From NCBI GenBank assembly GCA_910585355.1, contig CAJUDN010000021.1:120-38656 (forward strand): a DNA stretch of 38,537 bases. Reading direction: 5' to 3'. Every line of letters begins with the position of its first letter. Position 1 is the stretch's first letter. The stretch is from an uncultured Lachnospiraceae bacterium. Its GTDB lineage: Bacteria; Bacillota_A; Clostridia; Lachnospirales; Lachnospiraceae. The notes under the pieces were generated by a model. It was not told the DNA's origin. It saw only the letters and a program-made list of their open reading frames with translations, and did no database searches. The translations under genes and the position numbers were made by a program. Below are positions 24,297 through 30,859 of the stretch, one piece after another.

Positions 24297-25507
24297 GTCA
24301 TCTCCCCCTTCAGTGTCTGAACACATCCGCATATTACCCGGTAAACCTCGTCCGACTCCCCAGCCAGATCCTGAAGAGCCTCACCCAGCAGGTCTCTCCA
24401 CAATCTGTCTTCTTTTGCCACAGGGACAATGCCACAGCCGATTTCATCGGAGATAACGGTAACAGCCGGATTTTCTTTCTTCAGCCGTTCCAAAAAGAGG
24501 CGCATGTTACTTCTGGCTTCCTCAGACTCCAAAAAAGAAAACCGCCTGATATATTCATGGAAATTTAAAATCAGCTTTCCTTTCAGGGCCGCATCAAAGG
24601 AATCCCTTCCGCCATCCGCCATGGTTTCCGCCGCTGTTTCCATCTCCCGGCCGAGAATTTTTAATGCCGCTTCTTTTTTCCCCTGGTGCGCTCCTCCTAC
24701 AATCAGCCTCATATGTACTCCTTTGTCTTCCCGCCAGCCGGCCATTCTTTGTTCTCCCTCATCTTCACGACCGCCGGGCATCCTTCGTTCTTTTTCATCC
24801 TCACAACCGCTGGGCATCCTTCGTTCTTTTTCATCTTCGCAGCCGCTGAGCACCCTTCGTCCTTTTTCATCCTCACAGCCACTGGACATCCTTCGTTCTT
24901 TTTCATCTTCGCAGCCGCTGAGCATCCTTCGTTCTTCCTCATCCTCACGGCCGCAGGCGGTATTCTGCTCTCCCTTCAAACACATGGGAATGCCGTAAAC
25001 CATCTCCCACGCCTCGTCCGCCATGCGGAAAAGCTCCTGGTTAAGCTTTCCGAGGAGCCGTCTGTACTCCCTGGTCTCCCTGTCATAGAGATCCATATCG
25101 CTAAAAACCTCATTCGTCACCACCACAAGGTCCTCTGCCTCGCTTCTGATTTTATAAAGCCCCCCTAAAATCCTCTCCGCGGCCTTTGGGCCGCGGACGG
25201 AAATATCCATCCCGGCACCCATGTCCTTCCGATACAGTTCGTTGGCGGCCAGGTTTGACATGCATTCCAACAGTACAGCGCTTTTTTCCGGAATCTTAAG
25301 GTTTTCCAGAGCCATCGGACATTCCCTGGTCTCAAACTTTTTTCCCTTCCTCATGGCCCTGTGCCGCCGGATCCGTTCTTTGCATTCCTCATCCCAGGCA
25401 ATCATACAGGCGGCATAAATACGCTTCTTTTCCCCCATGTCCATGAGGCGCTTTTCCGCAAAAGCAGATTTCCCGCTGGCGCTGGCCCCCGTCACCAATA
25501 TCATCAT
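24293..25507 (-). CDS. cobU: Fused CobU (adenosylcobinamide kinase/guanylyltransferase) + repeat linker + second CobU-like domain
   Basis: A 404-aa ORF with three parts. Residues 1-~182 are a complete CobU: P-loop GASASGKS (7-14), RIRRHRAMR with the guanylylated-type His, LLECMSNLAANE, VVTNEVFSD and LGKLNQELFRMAD. Residues ~186-260 are about six 12-aa units of the type EDEKERRMPSGC. Residues 266-404 are a second, shorter CobU-like domain: GGAHQGKKE (P-loop lacking the Ser/Thr after Lys), SDEIGCGIVP and SDEVYRVICG. A typical CobU is about 180 aa. The second domain begins at an ATG (24712) with AAAGGAG five bases upstream, so it may also be made separately. It overlaps cbiG and cobD by ATGA. 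Confidence 0.88.
   Translation of the reverse strand: MMILVTGASASGKSAFAEKRLMDMGEKKRIYAACMIAWDEECKERIRRHRAMRKGKKFETRECPMALENLKIPEKSAVLLECMSNLAANELYRKDMGAGMDISVRGPKAAERILGGLYKIRSEAEDLVVVTNEVFSDMDLYDRETREYRRLLGKLNQELFRMADEAWEMVYGIPMCLKGEQNTACGREDEEERRMLSGCEDEKERRMSSGCEDEKGRRVLSGCEDEKERRMPSGCEDEKERRMPGGREDEGEQRMAGWREDKGVHMRLIVGGAHQGKKEAALKILGREMETAAETMADGGRDSFDAALKGKLILNFHEYIRRFSFLESEEARSNMRLFLERLKKENPAVTVISDEIGCGIVPVAKEDRLWRDLLGEALQDLAGESDEVYRVICGCVQTLKGEMT
24713..24950 (-). repeat. 36-bp coding minisatellite inside cobU
   Basis: About six tandem 36-bp units, each encoding 12 residues (C/R-E-D-E-x-E-R-R-M-x-x-G). Units alternate between TGCGAAGATGAAAAAGAAC and TGTGAGGATGAAAAA forms, hinting at a 72-bp higher-order duplication; the unit nearest domain 2 is the most diverged. 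The frame is preserved through all units. Confidence 0.9.
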
Positions 25508-26604
25508 AAGCTTTCCTCCTTTGAAGAAAACAGCTCCGGAAGAAAGCAGGCCGCTGCCACTGTCACGCCGTCACAGGCATGTTTTTTCACCAGAAGCCTC
25601 GCTGTTTTTGAAGTCTCCAGGCAGGCAGCCATGGCCGCCCGCTCGCAGACATTTCCAACTCCTGTGGTCCTTTTTACAAATTCTGATTCTGTAAAACTCC
25701 CGTCCACGCGCTCCAGCTCCTCCTTCGAATAAGTCAGGAAGGGGATTCCAAGCTCTTTGGAAAGCTCTGTTATTCCAGTCTCGCCGCTCTTTAAATCAAT
25801 GCTGGAAAGGGCACAGACCGCCCGTATATCAATCCTGTTTTCCTCTAGCGTCTTCTGTATTTCTTCATAAAGCTTTCCCCCTTCCGTTCCTCTCCGGCAT
25901 CCGATTCCCACAGCCACACATCTGGGAATCAGCCTGAGCATTCTCTTCTGGGGTGGAAGTCCTCTTTCTTTTTTCCATATGGTAATCCAGAGATTTCTCT
26001 GACCAAGGGTGTTCATAAAAAGCCCGCCGGGGACCGGACCGTCAACGGGAAAATCACAAAAAAACCCCACCGGCTCTCCGGAAAGAATATCCGCAGAAAC
26101 CTCTTTTGCGAGGGTCATATTGTCAATTACCAGACCATGATCCTTTGCAAAGATATCCACCGCGAATCTGCGGTTCACATCAGTAGCTGTGGTAATTACC
26201 GCCTGGGCTTTCAGTTTTTTTGCCAAAAACTCCGCCAGACAGTTGGCCCCGCCCAGATGTCCGGAAAGAAGCGGGATCACAAACCGGGCCGCTTCATCCA
26301 GAACCACCACCGCCGGATCTGTTCTTTTATCCCGTACATGGGGGGCAATGGCCCGCACAGCGATTCCGCAGGCTCCGATAAAGCCAATGGCCTCCGAATC
26401 CGAAAACCGTTCCCCGGCCCATAAAACAAGCGTTCCCTCCTTCACCGGAGCAAAACTTATTTCATGGTCCATGGATGCCGCCTGCATGGCATACCTTCCC
26501 ATGACATAGGAACACACAGAATATTCCCTGTCTTTTAGTATCTTTGCAATCCTCTTTTCCGTCTGAAATCCACGCTCCGTAAAACAAATCAATGAAATCT
26601 TCAC
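25504..26604 (-). CDS. cbiG: Cobalt-precorrin 5A hydrolase CbiG
   Basis: Opens the ring-A lactone of cobalt-precorrin-5A in anaerobic corrin synthesis, releasing acetaldehyde. N-terminal domain: FTERGFQTEKRI, ACGIAVRAIAPHVRDKRTDPAVVVLDE and LLSGHLGGAN, all CbiG landmarks. The middle linker leads to a C-terminal domain starting VAVGIGCRRGTE, with a TGVGNVCERAA segment near the end. At 366 aa it is full length. Start is GTG at 26604 with a G-rich SD. It is the first gene of the cbiG-cobU-cobD unit; no other corrin-ring genes are in view. Confidence 0.93.
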   Translation of the reverse strand: MKISLICFTERGFQTEKRIAKILKDREYSVCSYVMGRYAMQAASMDHEISFAPVKEGTLVLWAGERFSDSEAIGFIGACGIAVRAIAPHVRDKRTDPAVVVLDEAARFVIPLLSGHLGGANCLAEFLAKKLKAQAVITTATDVNRRFAVDIFAKDHGLVIDNMTLAKEVSADILSGEPVGFFCDFPVDGPVPGGLFMNTLGQRNLWITIWKKERGLPPQKRMLRLIPRCVAVGIGCRRGTEGGKLYEEIQKTLEENRIDIRAVCALSSIDLKSGETGITELSKELGIPFLTYSKEELERVDGSFTESEFVKRTTGVGNVCERAAMAACLETSKTARLLVKKHACDGVTVAAACFLPELFSSKEESL

Positions 26605-26628
26605 CGTTCCGCCCCCGATGTTTTCTGA

Positions 26629-26658
26629 TAGCAGTTCAAATACCCTCTGAGCTGTCGC
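26629..26658. repeat. AACAGTTCAG hairpin, copy 3 (cbiG leader)
   Basis: TAGCAGTTCAAATACCC then TCTGAGCTGTCGC forms a seven-pair stem (CAGTTCA/TGAGCTG with one G-T). It ends 24 nt before the cbiG GTG and resembles the copies before nadE and tcdA. A further GCAGTTCAG lies at 26668-26676. Confidence 0.6.
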
Positions 26659-26697
26659 ATTCTCTGTTCATACACAGCAGTTCAGCCCTGCATCTAT

Positions 26698-26726
26698 ATT
26701 ATATGATTTTCCTTCCTATCTTTCAA
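26698..26726 (-). promoter_or_regulatory. SigA-type promoter of the cbiG-cobU-cobD operon
   Basis: TTGAAA (26721-26726), 17-bp spacer, TATAAT (26698-26703) on the minus strand. The -35 box overlaps the stop codon of the SASP gene. The leader is about 85 nt, too short for a cobalamin riboswitch. Confidence 0.85.
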
Positions 26727-26941
26727 TGGTCTGTTTTTACTCCACATTTCCCGGCCAGTTCCCTTTTTCTTTTCGTAATGAGACCTCCGATGCGTCCGCT
26801 CTCCTTGGCTGTAAGACATCTCCATCCGCCTGAAACCACCTTATCTGCAAGTCCCAGCTCTGTGGCAATTTCAAATTTCATTTTATCCTCAGGTTTTAAA
26901 TTATTTGGATCAATGGGTTCGTCCTTTTTCTTTTTAGGCAT
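26723..26941 (-). CDS. Small acid-soluble spore protein, alpha/beta type (divergent)
   Basis: A 72-aa DNA-binding spore protein. FEIATELGL matches the N-terminal SASP block with the GPR protease site (EIA-S/T-E), and SGRIGGLITKRKRELA matches the second DNA-binding block (G-x-x-G-G-x-x-T-K-R). Between them the sequence has an unusual GGWRCLTAKE, and the N-terminus is a very basic PKKKKDEP. The ATG follows AAGGAGT. A SigG-like promoter lies upstream (26972-27000), so expression in the forespore is expected. Its 3' end overlaps the cbiG promoter. Confidence 0.88.
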   Translation of the reverse strand: MPKKKKDEPIDPNNLKPEDKMKFEIATELGLADKVVSGGWRCLTAKESGRIGGLITKRKRELAGKCGVKTDH

Positions 26942-26971
26942 GATTGTACTCCTTCCTTCTTTTTGTATTGG

Positions 26972-27000
26972 AAGTATTCCCCAAATATCCCTGATTATGC
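26972..27000 (-). promoter_or_regulatory. Candidate SigG (forespore) promoter of the SASP gene
   Basis: Minus strand GCATA (26996-27000), 17-bp spacer, AATACTT (26972-26978), against GHATR and CATWMTA for Bacillus SigG. Placed 31 bp before the SASP start. Confidence 0.55.
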
Positions 27001-27040
27001 AAAAAGCCCCGGCGCCGGAATCTCCGGCAGTCGAGGCTTT
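27001..27040 (-). terminator. Intrinsic terminator downstream of pspC
   Basis: Outer arms AAAGCC/GGCTTT (27003-27008, 27035-27040), inner GCCGGA-ATC-TCCGGC (27014-27028); on the minus strand the stem ends in TTTTT (complement of 27001-27005). It probably ends the padR-pspC transcript, about 170 bp after pspC, and abuts the SigG -35 box. Confidence 0.75.
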
Positions 27041-27062
27041 CTCATTTCATAGGAAAGGAATT

Positions 27063-27123
27063 GTTACGTTAATGTGTAAAAACAGGATGGAAGAAGGTCT
27101 TTCCCATGAAGCAAAAAGTACTT
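27063..27123 (-). repeat. Intergenic repeat family C, copy 1
   Basis: On the minus strand TTTTTGCTTCATGGGAAAG, then CCTTCTTCCATC and a terminal ACATTAACGTAACAA. The same order of blocks recurs at 33559-33619 and in part at 30731-30767. Confidence 0.65.
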
Positions 27124-27209
27124 CGTGCTTAGATCGCGCTGCGGCGGAAAGGAAGATGTCGCTGCCGCGATAACCTGAGAAATCCGCCAAGCGTCTTTCT
27201 CATAGTTTT
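27112..27209 (+). repeat. Intergenic repeat family B, copy 2
   Basis: Contains GCTGCCGCGATAACCTGAG and ends TTTCTCATAGTTTTAA, matching the complement of 15826-15909. It ends at the pspC stop codon (27208-27210) and abuts family C copy 1, suggesting composite intergenic repeats. Confidence 0.65.
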
Positions 27210-27390
27210 AACGCCGCGGAATGATAATGGCGGCCGCAAGATAAGCCAGAAGGCCCGGTCCTGTGCAGACCAGGATGGCCCACAGCAGACGGATTACCGT
27301 TGAATCCACGTTTAAGTATTCGCCGATTCCCCCGCACACGCCAAGCAACATTTTATCTGTATCCGACCTGTATAACCTTTTTGTTTCCAT
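27208..27390 (-). CDS. PspC domain small membrane protein
   Basis: A 60-aa PspC: KRLYRSDTDKMLLGVCGGIGEYLNVDSTVIRLLW followed by one membrane helix and an IIIPRR end. PspC domains sense or buffer envelope stress. It is the last gene of the padR operon, 12 bp after the DUF4097 gene, with AAAGGAG before the ATG. Confidence 0.93.
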   Translation of the reverse strand: METKRLYRSDTDKMLLGVCGGIGEYLNVDSTVIRLLWAILVCTGPGLLAYLAAAIIIPRR

Positions 27391-27402
27391 TTTTCTCCTT
27401 TC

Positions 27403-28380
27403 CTACTGCATAACAGAAATGATTCCGTTTTCCGTTTCCAGTTCCATCCGCGTCATTCCGGATTTTCCGGAAATTTTCTTTTCCATTGTTCCCTCGGCTG
27501 TAAAGCCCGGAATCTCTATGAGGCCGTTTTCACATTCAATCTCATATCCGATTCCATCTACGTCCATCCCTTCCGGCAGCTCTACCGTCAGATCCCCGTT
27601 TTGACAGTCGGCTTCCACAAGCCGGGGCATTTCCTTAACGGCCGTCCAGGACATGGTGCCGCCCGCGACTGTAAGTTCCAGAGTGCTTCCCCCAATCTGG
27701 GACACCAGGACGTCTCCTCCCCTTGTCTCATATTCGGTATCGTAAGCCCTTATATTCTCTCCGCTGAAAACACCCCTGAGAACATCCACCTCCAGTTCTT
27801 CAAGCTCCCAGGATGAGGGAATAAACAGCTGATAGTCCTCTCCATCATAGGCAGTCAGAGACAGCTTCTGTTCGTTAGCGAACTCTTTATACTTTACATG
27901 ATCCAGGATTCCCTTCTCACTTTTTATGGTGAGCTCCTCGATTTCATCCAGTGAAAATAAACTTACGGTTCCTCCGGCCACTTTAACCTCCAGACTGGTT
28001 ACAGCTTTGTAACCGGCTTCAAAATTCCCGTCTTCTGAAGGCGAAATCCAGGAATTTTCCGTTTTCATAAATATTCCGTCTCCATCGACCAGTACCTGCC
28101 TGTCTCCGTCCTTCACCTGCACTCCATTCTGGCCGACCTCAATTTCTCCGGCCCCGGCTTTTATCTGTATGCCGTCCTTATCAACTTTAAAATAACTGTC
28201 CTCCGGATATCTTATCACAGAACTGCCAAATACAGTACCGCAAAAATGTCCGTGATGGTCAATATACCTTACGATTCTCTGCATATCTGCTCCCAGCGCG
28301 ACGGAAGCGGTAACAAGTCCCACGCCTGCAAGCGCTAAAACACATCCGCCAATGAGACCATACTTTACAAACTTCTTCAT
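27403..28380 (-). CDS. DUF4097 beta-repeat envelope protein
   Basis: A 325-aa protein with one N-terminal membrane helix (VKYGLIGGCVLALAGVGL) and a long extracytoplasmic region ending in the DUF4097/LiaG-like beta-helix, with repeated short strands such as LEVKVAGGTVSLF and LELTVAGGTMSW. The ATG at 28380 overlaps the DUF1700 stop as ATGA; the frame extends to 28431 without support. A segment near residues 75-110 repeats V-D-K/G-D-G-I alternation (KVDKDGIQIKAG, VDGDGIFMK). Function unknown; such proteins accompany PadR and PspC in clostridial envelope modules. Confidence 0.85.
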   Translation of the reverse strand: MKKFVKYGLIGGCVLALAGVGLVTASVALGADMQRIVRYIDHHGHFCGTVFGSSVIRYPEDSYFKVDKDGIQIKAGAGEIEVGQNGVQVKDGDRQVLVDGDGIFMKTENSWISPSEDGNFEAGYKAVTSLEVKVAGGTVSLFSLDEIEELTIKSEKGILDHVKYKEFANEQKLSLTAYDGEDYQLFIPSSWELEELEVDVLRGVFSGENIRAYDTEYETRGGDVLVSQIGGSTLELTVAGGTMSWTAVKEMPRLVEADCQNGDLTVELPEGMDVDGIGYEIECENGLIEIPGFTAEGTMEKKISGKSGMTRMELETENGIISVMQ

Positions 28381-29144
28381 GCCCTTTTGGCCCCCTTTCT
28401 GCCTGCCGTAATGGATTTGAACAACCCACAAACAGCCTTAAAACAAAGCGGAATCAGTACACCGAAGATACCGTAGATCAGTACACTCCCAAGGATTCCC
28501 ATGCCAATTCCCATAACTGCAATTCCTATCAGAAATAAACCATCCATAGGCGCGGTAAATAACAGGATCCCTCCCAGTACCGTCAGCACCACTCCCACTA
28601 TAAACGCCGTCGCTGTCAGAACCACAAGTAAAGCCACTGTTCCAAGAAGCAGGCTTGCAATTCCCGCCACAGCTCCCACTGCAATTCCTCCGGCTCCCAA
28701 TAAAAACGGGCAGGCCGCAATAATCAAAATTCCCCAGAGAACCACCTTCAAAATCCGGTTGGTCCACGGCTTTTCTTCCACCTTGGTGTAATCTCCGTCC
28801 GCAGCCTGGCTTTCAGCGTGTATTCCTCTGTTTTCGTGAACCACTTCCTTTTCATCAGGCAGATCCAACCGTTTCGCCACCTGATAGCCGGGATCCTTAA
28901 ACCGCTCGTCCTCATACCCTTTTTCTGTAAAGGAACCTCCATCCTTTAAATTACCGGTGATATCCGCCCGGATAATGGCAGCCACTCGTTCGGGACTCCC
29001 GAATTCCTCCATTACCTCATCTTCATTTTCGCTGCCGGCCTCCTCCAGATAATCTCTGTAATAGGATAAAGCCTCTTCCTTATCTTCATCGGGAATATCC
29101 TGCAAAAGATATTCCAGCTCTTTCAAAAATGTTTCCTTCTTCAT
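28377..29144 (-). CDS. DUF1700 (HAAS-type) membrane protein
   Basis: A 255-aa protein with the cytoplasmic DUF1700/HAAS signature at the N-terminus (LKELEYLLQDIP then EEFGSPERVAA) and four to five glycine/alanine-rich membrane segments in the C-terminal half. These proteins are usually encoded next to PadR regulators. The ATG at 29144 overlaps the padR stop as ATGA, preceded by GGAGG; the frame also runs to 29195. Confidence 0.88.
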   Translation of the reverse strand: MKKETFLKELEYLLQDIPDEDKEEALSYYRDYLEEAGSENEDEVMEEFGSPERVAAIIRADITGNLKDGGSFTEKGYEDERFKDPGYQVAKRLDLPDEKEVVHENRGIHAESQAADGDYTKVEEKPWTNRILKVVLWGILIIAACPFLLGAGGIAVGAVAGIASLLLGTVALLVVLTATAFIVGVVLTVLGGILLFTAPMDGLFLIGIAVMGIGMGILGSVLIYGIFGVLIPLCFKAVCGLFKSITAGRKGAKRA

Positions 29145-29461
29145 ACTTTTGCCTCCTGAAAAATTTGGGAAATATGTGCGGAATAGGTAAACCACTCGGA
29201 TTTATAGAGAGCTAACTGGACCCTGCCGGTCTCGGTGATTCTATAATATCTCCGGTTCCTTCCGTCAATGGCCATATCATATACTTCCAGACAATTTTCT
29301 TTCTGAAGCCGCCTTAAGACCGGATACAGAGTCGACTCTGAAATATCAATGGCCTTTCTCACATCCTGCGTAATTTTATAGCCATATGTTCCATCCGCTT
29401 CCTTGGAGACGGCCGCCAGCACAATTCCGTCAAGGAGTGCAGCGCCTGTATTAAATACCAT
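29141..29461 (-). CDS. PadR family transcriptional regulator
   Basis: A 106-aa winged-helix regulator: ALLDGIVLAAV, GTYGYKITQDV, the recognition helix region SESTLYPVLRRLQKENCLE and the wing RNRRYYRITETGR, ending with a short dimerisation helix. The ATG at 29461 has GGAGG six bases upstream (an upstream TTG at 29467 overlaps that SD). It is the first gene of the padR-DUF1700-DUF4097-pspC operon and probably represses it through the palindrome at 29482-29495. Confidence 0.94.
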   Translation of the reverse strand: MVFNTGAALLDGIVLAAVSKEADGTYGYKITQDVRKAIDISESTLYPVLRRLQKENCLEVYDMAIDGRNRRYYRITETGRVQLALYKSEWFTYSAHISQIFQEAKV

Positions 29462-29481
29462 ATGCAACCTCCTTTCGTCTT

Positions 29482-29495
29482 ATACAATATTGTAT
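29482..29495. promoter_or_regulatory. Candidate PadR operator
   Basis: ATACAATATTGTAT, a perfect 14-bp palindrome between the promoter and the padR SD; an imperfect second copy (AGTATTGTAT) follows at 29502-29511. Placement downstream of -10 fits autorepression. Confidence 0.65.
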
Positions 29496-29516
29496 GATAT
29501 ATAGTATTGTATGTAT

Positions 29517-29545
29517 ATTATATATCGTATAATATTATATGTCAA
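29517..29545 (-). promoter_or_regulatory. Perfect-consensus SigA promoter of the padR operon
   Basis: TTGACA (29540-29545), 17-bp spacer, TATAAT (29517-29522) on the minus strand, embedded in very AT-rich DNA. Such a strong promoter implies tight repression. Confidence 0.92.
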
Positions 29546-29558
29546 TAGATTTTTGTGC

Positions 29559-29612
29559 AAAAAAAGGGTGTCGCAAAATCACTGATTAAAATGATTGAGC
29601 GGCACCTTTGTT
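29559..29612 (-). terminator. Intrinsic terminator of the cell-wall-binding protein gene
   Basis: On the minus strand AAAGGTGCCGC pairs with GCGACACCCTTT (one bulge, one G-T) and is followed by TTTTTTT. It lies 75 bp past the stop of the gene at 29687 and directly before the padR promoter. Confidence 0.75.
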
Positions 29613-29614
29613 CT

Positions 29615-29630
29615 AAAGCGTGTCTGAAAG
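29615..29630. repeat. End fragment of the 162-bp palindromic element
   Basis: AAAGCGTGTCTGAAAG matches the terminal arm of the element at 18660-18821 with two mismatches; nothing of the interior remains. Confidence 0.5.
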
Positions 29631-29686
29631 TGAGGTAAGACTTGTTGTTTGCCAGTCATTGATTGTCTGTCGGTCCGGAATGACTT

Positions 29687-30565
29687 CTATTTACTGATAT
29701 GCAGAGCGCCATTCTCGTCCGGAGTAAACACCGCGGCTTTCGTAAGCATCCGGCCGTCCTCTTTAAGGAAATAGGTTCTTCCATCCACGGTCACAAATCC
29801 TGTCTCCATAATTCCCGTCGAGGGATTTAAGTAAAACCAGTCCTCTCCATCATAAAACCATCCTTTTTTCATTTCCCCGTTTTCATAATAGCGCCAGCCG
29901 TTTTCCGTATTCTCCCAGTCATTTTTCTCCTGTTTGGTGTTCCCGTATCCGTCCTCTCCCTGGAAGATCACAATTTTGGCCGGGCACGGATTCCCATCCC
30001 CATATGTCCACAAAAGAATCGGGGTTCCCGGAGTCATATCTTCCGCTCTGACAATGTTCCTTGTCAAATACGGAAGAAGGACTGTGGAGGAATTCACTGT
30101 ATAGATATTTCCGTCCGTTGTTGTAAGGGTATAGTCTCCCCCTTTCCCATCGGCAGTAACCGGATTTTGAACCAGCGACTGCACCGTCGCATAGGCCGGG
30201 AATCCTGCATCAGCCGGAACATCCGCCAAAATTACCACGCCATTGGTTATGGGCGGCAGGCTCAGGGTCATGGCCGGCCCCACATACACCCGAACTGCTT
30301 CGCCCTTTTCCAGATTTTCGCCCGGTATGGGATATCCGTTTACACTCTCCAGAATCTTTGTATCCTCAGAAATAGTAATCAGAATCTCCTCAGTTCCATC
30401 TCCCAGTCTCCTTTTCATGGTCAGCCGTCCGTTTTCCACGGAAACCACAGTTCCCTCCATCATCACAGGTCCCGGCGCATCGCCCGCCGCAAGACTCGCA
30501 AACCCAAAAGCAGCAGTCATAACCGCTGCACAGACCACAATCGCAAGCTTTGTCATTTTTTTCAT
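29687..30565 (-). CDS. Secreted protein with C-terminal cell-wall (choline)-binding repeats
   Basis: A 292-aa exported protein. Signal peptide: MKKMTKLAIVVCAAVMTAA with a likely cut after SLAA (about residue 26). The central part (about 30-200) is beta-rich, without a family I recognise; it starts EGTVVSVENGRLTMKR, like OB-fold metal or matrix proteins. The end has aromatic/Gly CW_1-type repeats: GWRYYENGEMKKGWFYDG, DWFYLNPSTGIMETGF and GRTYFLKEDGRM. ATG 30565 is chosen because the signal peptide starts there and GAGAGG lies upstream; the frame is open to 30634. Single gene with its own terminator. Confidence 0.82.
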   Translation of the reverse strand: MKKMTKLAIVVCAAVMTAAFGFASLAAGDAPGPVMMEGTVVSVENGRLTMKRRLGDGTEEILITISEDTKILESVNGYPIPGENLEKGEAVRVYVGPAMTLSLPPITNGVVILADVPADAGFPAYATVQSLVQNPVTADGKGGDYTLTTTDGNIYTVNSSTVLLPYLTRNIVRAEDMTPGTPILLWTYGDGNPCPAKIVIFQGEDGYGNTKQEKNDWENTENGWRYYENGEMKKGWFYDGEDWFYLNPSTGIMETGFVTVDGRTYFLKEDGRMLTKAAVFTPDENGALHISK

Positions 30566-30621
30566 TTTAACATACCTCTCTTTCCTTCTCAGGCATACGT
30601 ATCCTAATGTAATAGTGCATC

Positions 30622-30640
30622 GTCCGGCAACCAACCGGAC
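30622..30640. other. GTCCGG/CCGGAC hairpin upstream of the secreted-protein gene
   Basis: A perfect 6-bp stem (30622-30627, 30635-30640) with seven-base loop, 57 nt before the start at 30565. Could be leader structure; no T-run. Confidence 0.4.
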
Positions 30641-30730
30641 CGGGCACGCCGCATGTTTTTTGTCATTTTATCATACTATTCTTTAGAATCCCATGTGTTT
30701 TTGTTTACAAAACTATTACGTCTTTCTTTT

Positions 30731-30767
30731 CCTTTTTCCCATCTTACTTTTATGCATTAACGTAATA
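30731..30767 (+). repeat. Intergenic repeat family C, copy 2
   Basis: TTTTCCCATCTTACTTTTA then TGCATTAACGTAATAAGG, nearly identical to 33585-33619. It lies in the 294-bp gap between the S1 protein and the secreted-protein gene; the rest of that gap holds the S1 terminator and a leader, with no gene. Confidence 0.75.
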
Positions 30768-30802
30768 AGGCCTTCCTTATGCAGCGGGAAGTGCTTTCCT
30801 AT

Positions 30803-30838
30803 GGAATAAAAGAAGGGCGCCGATTCCCCGACGCCCTT
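30803..30838 (-). terminator. Intrinsic terminator of the cmk-ispH-S1 operon
   Basis: Stem AAGGGCG/CGCCCTT (30813-30819, 30832-30838), extended inward by three pairs; on the minus strand it runs into TTCTTTTATTCC. It lies 22 bp after the S1-protein stop. Confidence 0.85.
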
Positions 30839-30859
30839 TCCAGACATATTTTATCTGAC

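Noticed and set aside
24713..24950. CRISPR array (36-bp repeat period)
   Set aside because: Repeats are contiguous with no spacers, are degenerate and are in-frame coding; no cas genes nearby.
24429..25168. Plus-strand ORFs with Ser/Phe-rich repeats
   Set aside because: Complement of the cobU minisatellite in other frames; the minus strand encodes conserved CobU motifs.
26605..26722. Cobalamin riboswitch ahead of cbiG
   Set aside because: Only about 120 bp is available and no B12-box-like conserved segment was seen.
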